From the NCBI GenBank assembly GCA_002438785.1, contig DJQS01000015.1, positions 1 to 64,000 on the forward strand: DNA of 64,000 nt. The letters are read 5' to 3'. The notes below the pieces were generated by a model. That model saw nothing but the letters and a program-made list of their open reading frames with translations. It was not told where the DNA came from and did not search any database. Source of the DNA: Caryophanales bacterium UBA6380 (lineage in GTDB: Bacteria > Bacillota_I > Bacilli_A > RFN20 > CAG-826). Within the stretch, counting starts at the first letter, position 1. The number at the start of each line of letters is the position of its first letter. Made by a program: the position numbers and the translations under genes. This document shows, in pieces, positions 53,604 to 63,100 of this stretch.

Positions 53604-54462
53604 TATTCTCACCTTCTATAATTAAATACCTAGTTTTTCCATAGATATCTTTAATAAATCTATAAGAAACCGTTTTAAGATCAAAATACTTAGAAATATA
53701 AAAAGTTAATTTCTCTTCTTGATCATAATTTATTTCAAACCCCATCAAGAATTTCCTATTCATAATTTTTTTATAATTTTTGAAATAATACTCATAAAAC
53801 TCCGTGCCATTTTTAGAATATATAGCATGTAAGGGCTCATATTTAATAACTTTTTCTTCTAATTCCTTTAAGTTTGATACATACGGTGGATTTGAAACTA
53901 AAATATCTAATTTAATGTTTAAAGATAATAATGGATCAATTTTATCACCTAAAAATGTAATAATTTCTTTCCCATATTTTTTAAAATTAATTTTAGCAAC
54001 ATTTAACGCATTACTATACTTATCGATTGCATAAACATTAGAAGTTGGAAAAATAGTCTTAAAATAAAGTGCGATACATCCCGAACCTGTACATATATCT
54101 CCTATAGATTGATGAGGAATATTTTTTTTCTTAACTTCATCAATTATTATTTGAACTAATCCTTCAGTTTCAGGTCTAGGAATTAAAACATCTCTATTCA
54201 CAGTAATATCTAAGTTAAAAAAAGGAGCTTCTTTTACTATATACTGAATAGGTTCACCAATTGATAATTTTTTTAAATTTCTATCAAAATAGTCGATATT
54301 AGCAAGCTTTTCATCAAAATTCTTAATTAATTCAGTAAAATTTTTATAATTATTTGCCTTTATTAATAATAGATATATTTCGCTATCAAAAAATTCTAAA
54401 TCTTTAAAAGTAGATAAATATTTTTTTGCCTTAAGAAATGCTTCACGATTAGATAAGCCCAT
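53587..54462 (-). CDS. prmC: Release factor glutamine methyltransferase PrmC
   Basis: 291 residues: a helical N-terminal domain (1-85), then a Rossmann methyltransferase domain with the SAM motif IGDICTGSGCIALYFK (about 122-137) and the glutamine-binding NPPY (LVSNPPYVS, about 190). It methylates the GGQ glutamine of RF1 and RF2, both encoded in this same gene run. The start overlaps prfA by 14 bases, the standard pairing. Confidence 0.95.
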   Translation of the reverse strand: MGLSNREAFLKAKKYLSTFKDLEFFDSEIYLLLIKANNYKNFTELIKNFDEKLANIDYFDRNLKKLSIGEPIQYIVKEAPFFNLDITVNRDVLIPRPETEGLVQIIIDEVKKKNIPHQSIGDICTGSGCIALYFKTIFPTSNVYAIDKYSNALNVAKINFKKYGKEIITFLGDKIDPLLSLNIKLDILVSNPPYVSNLKELEEKVIKYEPLHAIYSKNGTEFYEYYFKNYKKIMNRKFLMGFEINYDQEEKLTFYISKYFDLKTVSYRFIKDIYGKTRYLIIEGENNESIN

Positions 54463-55534
54463 CTTTATTACCAGCTATTTTTTGTTGTTGATCATAATTT
54501 ATTAAAGCATCAATAATACTATCAAGTTCGCCTTCCATAACACGATCAAGTTGCTGAATTGTATATCCTATACGATGATCTGTTACTCTATTTTGTGGAT
54601 AATTATATGTTCTAATTTTCTCATTGCGATCACCTGTGCCAACCTTACTTCTAAATTGTGCTTCAGTTTTTGATTTTTTCTCTTCCTCGAGTTGGGCTAA
54701 TTTACTAGCAAGCATTTGCATACATATCTCGTGATTTTGAATTTGTGATTTTTCAGTTTGACAAGAAACTACTATTCCAGTAGGTATGTGAGTAATTCTT
54801 ACAGCTGATTCAGTCTTATTAACGTTTTGACCACCAGCGCCTTGAGATCTATATCGATCAACTCTTAAATCAGCTGGATCAATATTAACTTCATTAACTT
54901 CTACTTGAGGCATAACAACAACAGTTGCAGTTGAAGTATGGACACGTCCATTGGCTTCAGTTTTTGGAACTCTTTGAACTCTATGAACACCACTTTCAAA
55001 TTTAAGTCGAGAATAAGCATTAGCGCCGCTTACAACAAATTGAATGTAAGAAAAACCACCAACTCCACATGGACTTTCATCAACAATTTTAACTTTCCAT
55101 CCCATCTTTTCACAATATTTGAGATACATTCTAAATAAATCACCAGCAAAAATGTTTGCCTCATCTCCACCAACAGCACCCTTGATTTCAAAGATAATGT
55201 CTTTGCCATCGTTTGGATCACGTGGAATTAATAAAATTTTAATCTCTTGTTCTATCTTATTAGCAAGTTCGGAATTGTTTTTAAATTCTTCTTTCCCCAT
55301 CAAAGCAATTTCTGGATCATGATCATTAGACATTACTAGTGCATCTTCTTTATTTGCTTCAGCTATTTTATATTCATTAAATTTATCAACAACTGGTTCT
55401 AAAAAAGAGCGTTCTTTTGAAAGTTCTTTAAATCTTTTCATATCACTAGTAATTTCGTCTTTTAATAATAATTCATCAATTTCTTTTAGTCTTTTTTCGC
55501 TCGTTTCAAGCCTACAAAGCATGCTCTTTTCCAT
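54449..55534 (-). CDS. prfA: Peptide chain release factor 1
   Basis: 361 residues, normal. The codon-recognition PxT tripeptide is in RVPKTEANGRVHTST and the GGQ loop in GAGGQNVNKTESAVR, marking RF1 (UAA/UAG). A GAGGT site precedes the ATG and an extended -10 promoter lies just upstream, so prfA begins the run prfA-prmC-tsaC-rpiB-comFA-comFC. Confidence 0.97.
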   Translation of the reverse strand: MEKSMLCRLETSEKRLKEIDELLLKDEITSDMKRFKELSKERSFLEPVVDKFNEYKIAEANKEDALVMSNDHDPEIALMGKEEFKNNSELANKIEQEIKILLIPRDPNDGKDIIFEIKGAVGGDEANIFAGDLFRMYLKYCEKMGWKVKIVDESPCGVGGFSYIQFVVSGANAYSRLKFESGVHRVQRVPKTEANGRVHTSTATVVVMPQVEVNEVNIDPADLRVDRYRSQGAGGQNVNKTESAVRITHIPTGIVVSCQTEKSQIQNHEICMQMLASKLAQLEEEKKSKTEAQFRSKVGTGDRNEKIRTYNYPQNRVTDHRIGYTIQQLDRVMEGELDSIIDALINYDQQQKIAGNKDGLI

Positions 55535-55556
55535 AACTTACCTCACCAATCAAAAA

Positions 55557-55565
55557 ATTATAACA
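55557..55565 (-). promoter_or_regulatory. Extended -10 promoter of the prfA run
   Basis: Minus strand TGTTATAAT 22 bases before the prfA ATG, with room for the ribosome site; -35 is weak. Confidence 0.6.
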
Positions 55566-55593
55566 AAATAATGATTATTTATAAAGATTATGA

Positions 55594-57006
55594 CTATTTA
55601 TTTATTAAAGAGAGAAAGAAATAAATAAAAGTATCATCATCATTTTTTATCTCAAAATTCATTTTTTTAAGTAAATTAATAGATGGGATATTTTCTTTAT
55701 AGGCCTTTGCTTTAATTCCACAAATACCTATTTCTTGCTTGAGATAATTAATTAAAGTACTCAAACATTTACTCATAATTCCTTGACGATGATATTTAGT
55801 AAATAATCGATACCCAATTTCACATTCATTTTCATTATTTAATTCACCTAAGGTTATTTCACCAATTAACTTTTTATTATATTTTATCATAAAAGAAAAC
55901 CAATCTTTGTTTTTAAAGTCTTCGTTAACCATGTTATAGAAATAATCTGAATTTAAAGGTTTATCTTTTAGATCAATTTTATAATCATATCCCCAATATT
56001 TATTTAATTTTTCATCAGTATATAGTAAAAAATAATCTTCCTTATCTTCTTCTAATAATTTTGATAAAACAATGGAATCATTTACAATAATTGTCGGTAT
56101 ATCATTTAATAAATCAAGATTATTACAAACATAAAACATATATTTCGAAATCATTTTATAAGGATGATAATCTTCTTTTGAAAATCTTAAACCCAAATCT
56201 CCACTATCGTCTTCTCGATTAAAATATGTAATATCTTTATAATAATTAGCGATTTTATTAACGAAATAAGGATAAATTGAATTATATTGTCTTAAAGCTT
56301 TTTCAATATGATCATAAATACAATCATTCATTATTTCACATATTGATAAGGCAATTATTTCATTATTATTTTCAACATAAAAACAATCAAATCCAAATTC
56401 ATCAAAATGTTTAACTAATTCAATAGATTCATTTAATTCATTTATTGCTTCAAGAGAAGTAACTTCTTTTGTTTTAGAAAATTTAATAATAAAATCAATA
56501 AATCTTGATTTGTCTTCATTACTATATTTTTTAAATACTGCATTAGGATATTCTTTAGCAAATTGTTTTACATGATGCCTTTTATTAGCATAAGCATTGC
56601 CACTAAAAGTTTGAAATGATTTATTTAAATATAAATAATCAGACCAATTACGATCAAAATAAAATGTTGAATGCGGATACCTTTTCGTTAAGTCATCAAT
56701 ATGCTTTTCATCAACTGAACAAAATTCTAATCTTTTTTTGCTGCTATTTAATTCATACTCATTAATGAGTGAAAACATTAAATTTATATCTTTTCCCATT
56801 GGATAATAAAAAGCATAATTATTTATTCCATACATTTCTTTAAAGGTAAGTGCTTCATTAACTAATGCATAACTACTTTTAAAAAAATTATGCCACATAA
56901 ACTTTTCACCTAATGTATAATCGCAACTAAAAATATCTTCCATTACAAAATAAGGCCTAAAAATATTTTTTATTTCATTGATTCCGTATTCTTTAAAAAT
57001 AATCAT
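55594..57006 (-). CDS. DUF2156 (LPG-synthase-like) domain fused to a GNAT acetyltransferase
   Basis: 470 residues. Residues 1-300 look like DUF2156/LPG_synthase_C, itself a double GNAT-like fold: FSCDYTLGEKFMWHNFFKS, YAFYYPMG, then YLYLNKSFQTFSGNAYANKRHHVKQF and a C-terminal YHPYKMISKYMF. Residues about 305-470 are a second, ordinary GNAT domain (IGEITLGEL, EIGYRLFTKYHRQGIMSKCL, NIPSINLLKKMNFE). Relatives of the first part transfer aminoacyl groups from tRNA; the second would acetylate an unknown amine. An AGGA site precedes the ATG. Substrate unknown. Confidence 0.75.
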   Translation of the reverse strand: MIIFKEYGINEIKNIFRPYFVMEDIFSCDYTLGEKFMWHNFFKSSYALVNEALTFKEMYGINNYAFYYPMGKDINLMFSLINEYELNSSKKRLEFCSVDEKHIDDLTKRYPHSTFYFDRNWSDYLYLNKSFQTFSGNAYANKRHHVKQFAKEYPNAVFKKYSNEDKSRFIDFIIKFSKTKEVTSLEAINELNESIELVKHFDEFGFDCFYVENNNEIIALSICEIMNDCIYDHIEKALRQYNSIYPYFVNKIANYYKDITYFNREDDSGDLGLRFSKEDYHPYKMISKYMFYVCNNLDLLNDIPTIIVNDSIVLSKLLEEDKEDYFLLYTDEKLNKYWGYDYKIDLKDKPLNSDYFYNMVNEDFKNKDWFSFMIKYNKKLIGEITLGELNNENECEIGYRLFTKYHRQGIMSKCLSTLINYLKQEIGICGIKAKAYKENIPSINLLKKMNFEIKNDDDTFIYFFLSLINK

Positions 57007-57081
57007 AAATGTCCTTTTTCATCTTTATAATTACATTTTAAAGTTTTTTATATATAAAGGCAAACTATAATAAATTTCAAT

Positions 57082-57112
57082 AAAAAAAGCCTTAATTCTA
57101 ATAAAAAGGCTT
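57082..57112 (-). terminator. Terminator of the small membrane protein gene
   Basis: AAGCCTT/AAGGCTT stem with a 12-base loop followed on the minus strand by about seven T, 24 bases beyond the stop codon. Confidence 0.75.
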
Positions 57113-57135
57113 CTATTTGAAACTATTTTTAATTT

Positions 57136-57369
57136 TTATTTAAACCAGAAAGGATAATTAAATAATAATATCCAAACTACATCAAGAATCCAACCAATTG
57201 TTCCAGCGGCCACTATCCATAAAATAGCAATTATTAATTCCAATCCACTATTATGTTCAATAGCTTTAAAAATTCTCCAAATAGCCCAGGTAATATCTAA
57301 AATCCATAAACATAATACTAATTTTAACCATTTAGGTTGGCTTTCCATCCACTTTGTATATTCTTTCAT
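57136..57369 (-). CDS. Small two-helix membrane protein, Trp-rich
   Basis: 77 residues, not recognised. Two hydrophobic helices (about 15-36 and 44-70) carry ten Trp residues in total with the short tails. A strong GGAGG site 8 bases before the ATG and its own terminator show it is a real expressed gene. It could be a YqaE- or SHOCT-neighbour-like membrane peptide, but no family motif is clear. Confidence 0.7.
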   Translation of the reverse strand: MKEYTKWMESQPKWLKLVLCLWILDITWAIWRIFKAIEHNSGLELIIAILWIVAAGTIGWILDVVWILLFNYPFWFK

Positions 57370-57479
57370 ATTTTTACCTCCACATTTATTGTAATCCTTT
57401 ATACTTAAACAATTAACCTAAAAGTGTAATAGAATTGTAACTTATTGTTACTAAATTATTTAATATAAAGCAAAATTTG

Positions 57480-57507
57480 TTGACAAAAAATAAACTAGAT
57501 TTATCAT
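57480..57507 (+). promoter_or_regulatory. Promoter of the two large lipoprotein genes
   Basis: -35 TTGACA (57480-57485), 16 bp spacing, -10 TATCAT (57502-57507), followed by a GGAGGG site before the ATG at 57529. Confidence 0.7.
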
Positions 57508-57528
57508 ATTCGTTAATGGAGGGTTTTT

Positions 57529-59484
57529 ATGAAAAAATTAATTTTATTTGCTTTAACTTTTTCTTCGATGTTAGTTTTGCCATCGTGTAATAATAATGAT
57601 AATCCTGATGTAATAAAAACAGATGTCGAAGTGACTTCGATTACTTTTAAAACAAAAGTTCAAGAAATGAAAATTGGTGATACTTTAAAACTTGATTATG
57701 AAGTTACTCCTAATAATGCTACTAAAAAAGATGTAAGTTTTACCAGTGATAATGAATCAGTTTTAAAGGTTGATAATGAAGGCATAGTTACTGCTTTAAG
57801 TGAAGGTGAAGCTACTATCAAGGTAAGTCTTATAGATACTACATTAAGTGATAGCTTAACTATCGTGGTCACTTCTTCAAAAGAATATTATTTAGAAACT
57901 CTAAATTCATTATTAGATAAAAGCTTATTGTTAGAAAAAGAAAAATCTAATGGCGGTAATTTTAACGAGGCTTCATTTAGTGTTTATAAGGAGTCATTAC
58001 AAGTTAATTACTCGAGCAATAATAAAATAAAATATTATTTAGAAGGAGATTCATTAAAAGAATTATATTTGAATAATAAAACGATTACTGATAATAAACT
58101 TGGTACATTAAATGATGATTTAACTCAAGATCAAGTAGATAATTATTTAAAATTATTTAGATATACTTTTGAAAATAAAACATTATTTGGTATATCAAAT
58201 ATAGTAAAAGAATTATTAAACGGAAAATACTTTTACGGATATCAAAATGCTTTAGAAAGCCTAAACGTAACCTTTAATGAAGATAAAGATAAAGCATTAT
58301 CTACTTATAATATAAAAACTAAATACATTGATGATTCAACTTCTTATGATGAAAAATATTATGATAATAGCTTGTCTTTTAGTTTTAATGATAAAGAATT
58401 AGTTAGTGGTTCATATAAAATAAACGCTTATAATAAAAAAGATTATGACGAGTCTAGCAAAACATTAATGGAAGGTGCTAATCCAATTAAAACGCTTACT
58501 TCTTCATTTAATTTAATATATTTAACAGAAAGAATTAACGAAGATGATACAGCCTTAAATAAATCTGATTATTTAATCAAATCATTTGAAATAGATACTT
58601 CTAATTTTAGAAATAAAGGTGTTGGTGATGCTTTACTTTATGTTAACGATGAAGTCCTTTTAGAATATAAAAATATTTTACCAGAAGTTCATTTATCTGA
58701 TACATTTACAATTAGTAATATTAGTGATGAAAGCGTTTTAACAACAACAAAAAATGGTAAAGTAGAATATTTAAAAGCGCTTAAAGAAGGCGAGGCAACA
58801 GTTACTGTTGAAACTTCGATGTTAAAAAGCGCTTCAATTAAAATTAAGGTTAGTAGTGTGCCAGTTAATAAAATTGAAATTGGTACAACTTCACTAACGA
58901 AACTTGATATTAATCAAAGTGCAACTTACAAAGTTGATGTTTATCCTTTTGATGTAGCTGATAAAACATGGACTGCAAAATTTGAGTCTGAAGATATGGC
59001 TAAATTAGCTACATTAACTACTGATATGGATAATTCCACATTTAGTTTAAAAGCTTTAGCAGCAGGAAAAGTCAAAGTTATTGTTACTTCTAATGCTAAT
59101 AGTGACGTTTCAACTTCTATTGAAGTAACAATTAATGCTCCAGCTAGCGGCGTTGATGCAGTTAAAAATTTGATGATTGGATCGACGTATAAAGCATATC
59201 CGGGAACTATTAAATTTATAGATGAAACAAATGCTGAAGGTGACTTCTCTAACTCGGCATTCCCTAATAATAAATGCACCTTCAATTGGTCAATTGAAGA
59301 AAAAGATGGGAAATATGTATTTACTATTACTAATTTAAAAAAGGATGAAAACTATAGCACTAGTGGTTTTAGTTTAAAAGAAGGATCTCAAAAAAATACA
59401 TACGATATAAATTATATTTCTGAAGATGCTAAGCAATTGGTAGTTTATACCGCAACATATACTGGTAGATTCAATAAACAATAA
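57529..59484 (+). CDS. Lipoprotein with BIG2-type Ig-like repeats
   Basis: 651 residues. Signal peptide with lipobox-like LPSC (Cys20), then a BIG2 domain (about 33-115: VEVTSITFKTK...SEGEATIKVS) ending in a strand pair. The middle (about 120-375) is an unrecognised Asn/Lys/Asp-rich region. Two further Ig-like segments follow (about 380-445 with LKEGEATVTVE, and 445-545 with a VNKIEIGTTS start), then a 100-residue C-terminal domain. Such proteins are usually surface adhesins or sugar-binding proteins; the role here is not known. It leads a two-gene plus-strand operon. Confidence 0.75.
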   Translation: MKKLILFALTFSSMLVLPSCNNNDNPDVIKTDVEVTSITFKTKVQEMKIGDTLKLDYEVTPNNATKKDVSFTSDNESVLKVDNEGIVTALSEGEATIKVSLIDTTLSDSLTIVVTSSKEYYLETLNSLLDKSLLLEKEKSNGGNFNEASFSVYKESLQVNYSSNNKIKYYLEGDSLKELYLNNKTITDNKLGTLNDDLTQDQVDNYLKLFRYTFENKTLFGISNIVKELLNGKYFYGYQNALESLNVTFNEDKDKALSTYNIKTKYIDDSTSYDEKYYDNSLSFSFNDKELVSGSYKINAYNKKDYDESSKTLMEGANPIKTLTSSFNLIYLTERINEDDTALNKSDYLIKSFEIDTSNFRNKGVGDALLYVNDEVLLEYKNILPEVHLSDTFTISNISDESVLTTTKNGKVEYLKALKEGEATVTVETSMLKSASIKIKVSSVPVNKIEIGTTSLTKLDINQSATYKVDVYPFDVADKTWTAKFESEDMAKLATLTTDMDNSTFSLKALAAGKVKVIVTSNANSDVSTSIEVTINAPASGVDAVKNLMIGSTYKAYPGTIKFIDETNAEGDFSNSAFPNNKCTFNWSIEEKDGKYVFTITNLKKDENYSTSGFSLKEGSQKNTYDINYISEDAKQLVVYTATYTGRFNKQ

Positions 59485-59498
59485 TTAAGGAACTTTTT

Positions 59499-61997
59499 AT
59501 GATTAAAAACAAATTTTTATTAATATTATCAACTGTCTTTGTCTTATCATCATGTGGTAATAAAGAAAATAATCCTGATGATGATCCTGACAAACCTATT
59601 ATTGATGATTCAAAAATTACAAAAGTAATTAATAAATTAAACACTATTATTGAAGCAGATTCAATGACAGTTAACTATGTTGAAAAAGATAGTAATGATA
59701 ATGATGTTAGTTTAAAAGATATCTATACCCCTGAGTATGCTTTATTTGGTTATAGCAATGAAGGATATTTATTACTTGATAGTTACAATAAAAAATTAGG
59801 TGATAAATTAGTTTATAACTTCTCTTATGATTCAAATGGTGATATTGATGTTGGTAGAGCCGTTACTTACTATAACGATAAAGATGAATTAGTTGGTGTT
59901 AATAGTGTTACTGACATGAACTATCTAAAGTTATTAAAAAAAGGTAATTCTAATTTTAATAATGGAGAAGGCTTAAAAGTAGATGATTTTAAGATAAATC
60001 TTAATGAAGTTTATGTAGAAGATGAGGATTTACTTTCTTATATGTGTGAATTTATGGGTTACACCTATGGAGATAGTGAAACTAGAATTAGTGATGTATC
60101 ATTTTATATTGATGATAGTGATAATATAAACTTTAATTTATATTATCAAGTTGATAGTGATAGTTCTGCTACTAGTTTATTATTAACAGGTAATTTTTCA
60201 AATTTAAATGATACCAAAAATGATGAATTAGCTGATTTTGTTAAAGATTATAAATTACCTACTAAAACTATTAATGATACTGTTAAAGAATTATTAAGCA
60301 ATGAAACAATTGGATTTAATACTACCTTAAAATATTATTCAAATAATAAATGGAATGAATATGGTAAGACTAGTGTTACATCATATATTGATAAAACAGA
60401 TCGAAATAACGATAAAATCTATTATTATCTTAACGATGAGATTAATAAAGAAGAATATAGTTATGTTTTGACTAAATCAGAAAAAGATTTAAATACTGGT
60501 TATATTTATGGATTGGATCACTATATAAATGGTCAAAATAAAGAAGAAATTAAACCGTTTGAAAAAGATGATTTTACTTGGGGCAATGGTATCTTTTCAT
60601 TCCAGGATGAAATTGATACTGAATCATTTTTAAGTGATGATGGAAAAACATTCCTTTATTATGGATTCAATACTGATCGCTTGTTTGAATCATATGCCGC
60701 TTTAACAGTCTTGACAGATATTATTATTCGTCAATGCTTTAAAATTACTTTATCTATAGTTGATAATAATATTGTTATAAATTCATATATTGATGCTTAT
60801 GTTGCTTCTTCTACAGCTGAAGAAACTGATTTAAAAATTTTAGCTACTTCTACTTTAAATAAAGATGCTACTATCTCTTTACCTACTTCTTTTAAAGAAG
60901 AAACTGAAGATAGTAAAAAGGTACAAGATGCAATTAATCACTTAAAAGAAGAATCATGGATTGCTAATGGCTATGCTTTAAGTAAAGATACTGGTACTGA
61001 ATCAAATGAGTTGCCAAAAACTAATTATTATTATGAAAAAGATGAATATTATATCCAAGATTGGGCTAATCGTACTAGAGGTTCTTTAACTGGTACAGTT
61101 TATTCTCGCCAAGGATATAAACAAGTTGAAGGTGGAATTATTCCATTTTCTATTACCAAAGCTAGTAATAATCAAGGTGTAAGTAATCCTGGTGATGCTA
61201 AATCTAAGGTTACTGAAATTGATAAAACTCATCATCTCTATGATTATTTTGGTATTAATTTTGATCCTAAAGTATTTAAAAAAGGTGATGAAGAAAATAC
61301 CTACATTTTAAAAGATAATGTAAAAGATATCTCTAGTTTTACTATGGGAAATGTCCACGTTGATTCATTAGTTGATAAAAGTTTTAAAATTACATTAGAT
61401 AGTAAAGGTAGATTATCTAAGATAAATTATAAATATGTTTATGGTGGCGTTTATACTGGTGATGAAGAAATTAAGTTTACTTATGCTAGTGATAAAACAC
61501 TAAGTTTCCCAACTAATGTTGTTAATAAGGATTCTTTCGATAGACTTTCTACTAATTTACCATCTAATTGGTTAGAGGAAGAAGGTTTGGTTAAAAAGAA
61601 AATGGTTGAATTATATGGAGAAGAAGTTGCTAAACTTATTCCATATTTAACTGATGCAAGTTTATCAGGCTCTTGGAATTTAACTGCTAATTATGATGGA
61701 ACAGATGATTATGTAATTTATAATAGCAAAGTAACTGAAGAATATATTAAAAAATACCAAGAATTATTAACTAAAGATGGTTATAAAATTGAAAAAGTTG
61801 ATAACTCTACATTAGGAACTTTGGAGTATTATACAAAAGCTTACGAAGTTAGCGAGGAAGTAACTGACGAAACAACTTTAGAAACTAAAGTAGTGAAATA
61901 TTCAATTAAGGTAAGAATTAGATTTGGTAGTAAAGAAGGAGCCTATTCAACATTAGATAATTTCTATTTCGGTAGTGAAAAAACTGAAATTAAATAA
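59499..61997 (+). CDS. Large surface lipoprotein, unknown family
   Basis: 832 residues. Signal peptide with lipobox LSSC (Cys19), an acidic Asp/Pro/Asn spacer (about 20-38), then about 790 residues rich in Asp, Asn, Lys and Tyr without recognised motifs. Some internal similarity is suggested by repeated patterns such as INKLNTIIEADSMTVNY near the start and AINHLKEESWIANGYAL near 480, which may mark two related halves. It starts 14 bases after the BIG2 lipoprotein with an AAGGAA site, so both are made together, probably as surface partners. Confidence 0.7.
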   Translation: MIKNKFLLILSTVFVLSSCGNKENNPDDDPDKPIIDDSKITKVINKLNTIIEADSMTVNYVEKDSNDNDVSLKDIYTPEYALFGYSNEGYLLLDSYNKKLGDKLVYNFSYDSNGDIDVGRAVTYYNDKDELVGVNSVTDMNYLKLLKKGNSNFNNGEGLKVDDFKINLNEVYVEDEDLLSYMCEFMGYTYGDSETRISDVSFYIDDSDNINFNLYYQVDSDSSATSLLLTGNFSNLNDTKNDELADFVKDYKLPTKTINDTVKELLSNETIGFNTTLKYYSNNKWNEYGKTSVTSYIDKTDRNNDKIYYYLNDEINKEEYSYVLTKSEKDLNTGYIYGLDHYINGQNKEEIKPFEKDDFTWGNGIFSFQDEIDTESFLSDDGKTFLYYGFNTDRLFESYAALTVLTDIIIRQCFKITLSIVDNNIVINSYIDAYVASSTAEETDLKILATSTLNKDATISLPTSFKEETEDSKKVQDAINHLKEESWIANGYALSKDTGTESNELPKTNYYYEKDEYYIQDWANRTRGSLTGTVYSRQGYKQVEGGIIPFSITKASNNQGVSNPGDAKSKVTEIDKTHHLYDYFGINFDPKVFKKGDEENTYILKDNVKDISSFTMGNVHVDSLVDKSFKITLDSKGRLSKINYKYVYGGVYTGDEEIKFTYASDKTLSFPTNVVNKDSFDRLSTNLPSNWLEEEGLVKKKMVELYGEEVAKLIPYLTDASLSGSWNLTANYDGTDDYVIYNSKVTEEYIKKYQELLTKDGYKIEKVDNSTLGTLEYYTKAYEVSEEVTDETTLETKVVKYSIKVRIRFGSKEGAYSTLDNFYFGSEKTEIK

Positions 61998-62018
61998 ATT
62001 ATCCATTAATTTTATAAG

Positions 62019-62050
62019 AAAAAAAGAAGTTCGTGCTAACTTCTTTTTTT
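62019..62050. terminator. Bidirectional terminator between the lipoproteins and the ABC transporter
   Basis: A 13-bp perfect stem with A-run and T-run ends (62019-62031 with 62038-62050, core GAAGTT/AACTTC) serves the plus-strand lipoprotein operon and the converging minus-strand ATPase gene. Confidence 0.85.
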
Positions 62051-62089
62051 AAAAATATATGAATTTAGTAGGCTTTTTAATAAATTTAA

Positions 62090-63100
62090 TTACTTTTTTG
62101 CTAAAAAATTCTTTAGCCTTTCACTAGTCGGATTATTAATTATATCTTTAGGATTACCTTCTTCTACAATTACTCCTTTATCCATAAAGACAACTTTATT
62201 GGCAACATTTTTAGCAAAATTCATTTCATGAGTTACTACAATCATTGTTTTTCCTTCATTAGCTAAGGTCTTCATAACATTAAGAACTTCCTCAACCATT
62301 TCTGGATCTAGAGCACTAGTAGGCTCATCAAATAAAATAATATCAGGATTAATTGCTAATGCTCTAGCAATAGCAACACGCTGTTTTTGCCCGCCACTAA
62401 GTTCGCTAATTTTATAATTCATACGATCTTGCATATTCACTAACGTTAAGTATTTAATCGCAGTTTCCTTAGCTTCTAATTTAGATTTTTTTAACACTAT
62501 CTTTTGAGCTAGCATTACATTATCTAAAACATTCATATTATTAAATAAATTAAAAGATTGGAAAACCATCGTTATTTTACTTCTAATTTTATTTAATTCT
62601 TTATTAGTTGGAGTAATCATCACATCATTTTTAATAGATTCTAAATATTTAGACTTATCAAAATAATCTAATTTATTTATTGGATTCTTTCTTACATTTT
62701 TATATTCTTTTTTCGCACTTTTAATTAATTTCTTTAATTCTTTATTAGTTTTATCTTCAATATATTTATTTTGATAAATTGCTAAATTATCTTCTGTTTC
62801 AATTAATCTTTCTTTATATTTAGCTTTATCTAATCTATAGTTTGAATAATCAATAAAATCATCTTTACATTTAGTTATATTAAAATAAGTAGTATTTTTA
62901 TAAATAAGCGTTCCTCTAGTAGGCTCCTCTAATAAATTAATACATCTTAAAAAAGTTGATTTACCACTTCCACTAGGTCCAATTATTGCAATAACATCAC
63001 CTTTATATACATCTAAGGAAATATCTTTTAAAATTTTATTAGTATCAAAGAATTTAGCAATATTTTTAATACTAAGTATTAATTCTTTATTATTTTGCAT
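62090..63100 (-). CDS. Polar amino-acid ABC transporter ATPase (GlnQ type) with a large insertion
   Basis: 336 residues against about 240 usual. Walker A GPSGSGKS (41-48), Q-loop VFQSFNLF (Gln181), signature LSGGQKQR and Walker B ILFDEPTSALDPE are intact and GlnQ-like. The excess is one Lys/Asn/Tyr-rich helical-looking insert (about 72-165) between Walker A and the Q-loop, where GlnQ proteins have only a short beta turn. Reading frame is uninterrupted. It overlaps the permease gene by 11 bases and would power amino-acid import. Confidence 0.9.
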   Translation of the reverse strand: MQNNKELILSIKNIAKFFDTNKILKDISLDVYKGDVIAIIGPSGSGKSTFLRCINLLEEPTRGTLIYKNTTYFNITKCKDDFIDYSNYRLDKAKYKERLIETEDNLAIYQNKYIEDKTNKELKKLIKSAKKEYKNVRKNPINKLDYFDKSKYLESIKNDVMITPTNKELNKIRSKITMVFQSFNLFNNMNVLDNVMLAQKIVLKKSKLEAKETAIKYLTLVNMQDRMNYKISELSGGQKQRVAIARALAINPDIILFDEPTSALDPEMVEEVLNVMKTLANEGKTMIVVTHEMNFAKNVANKVVFMDKGVIVEEGNPKDIINNPTSERLKNFLAKK

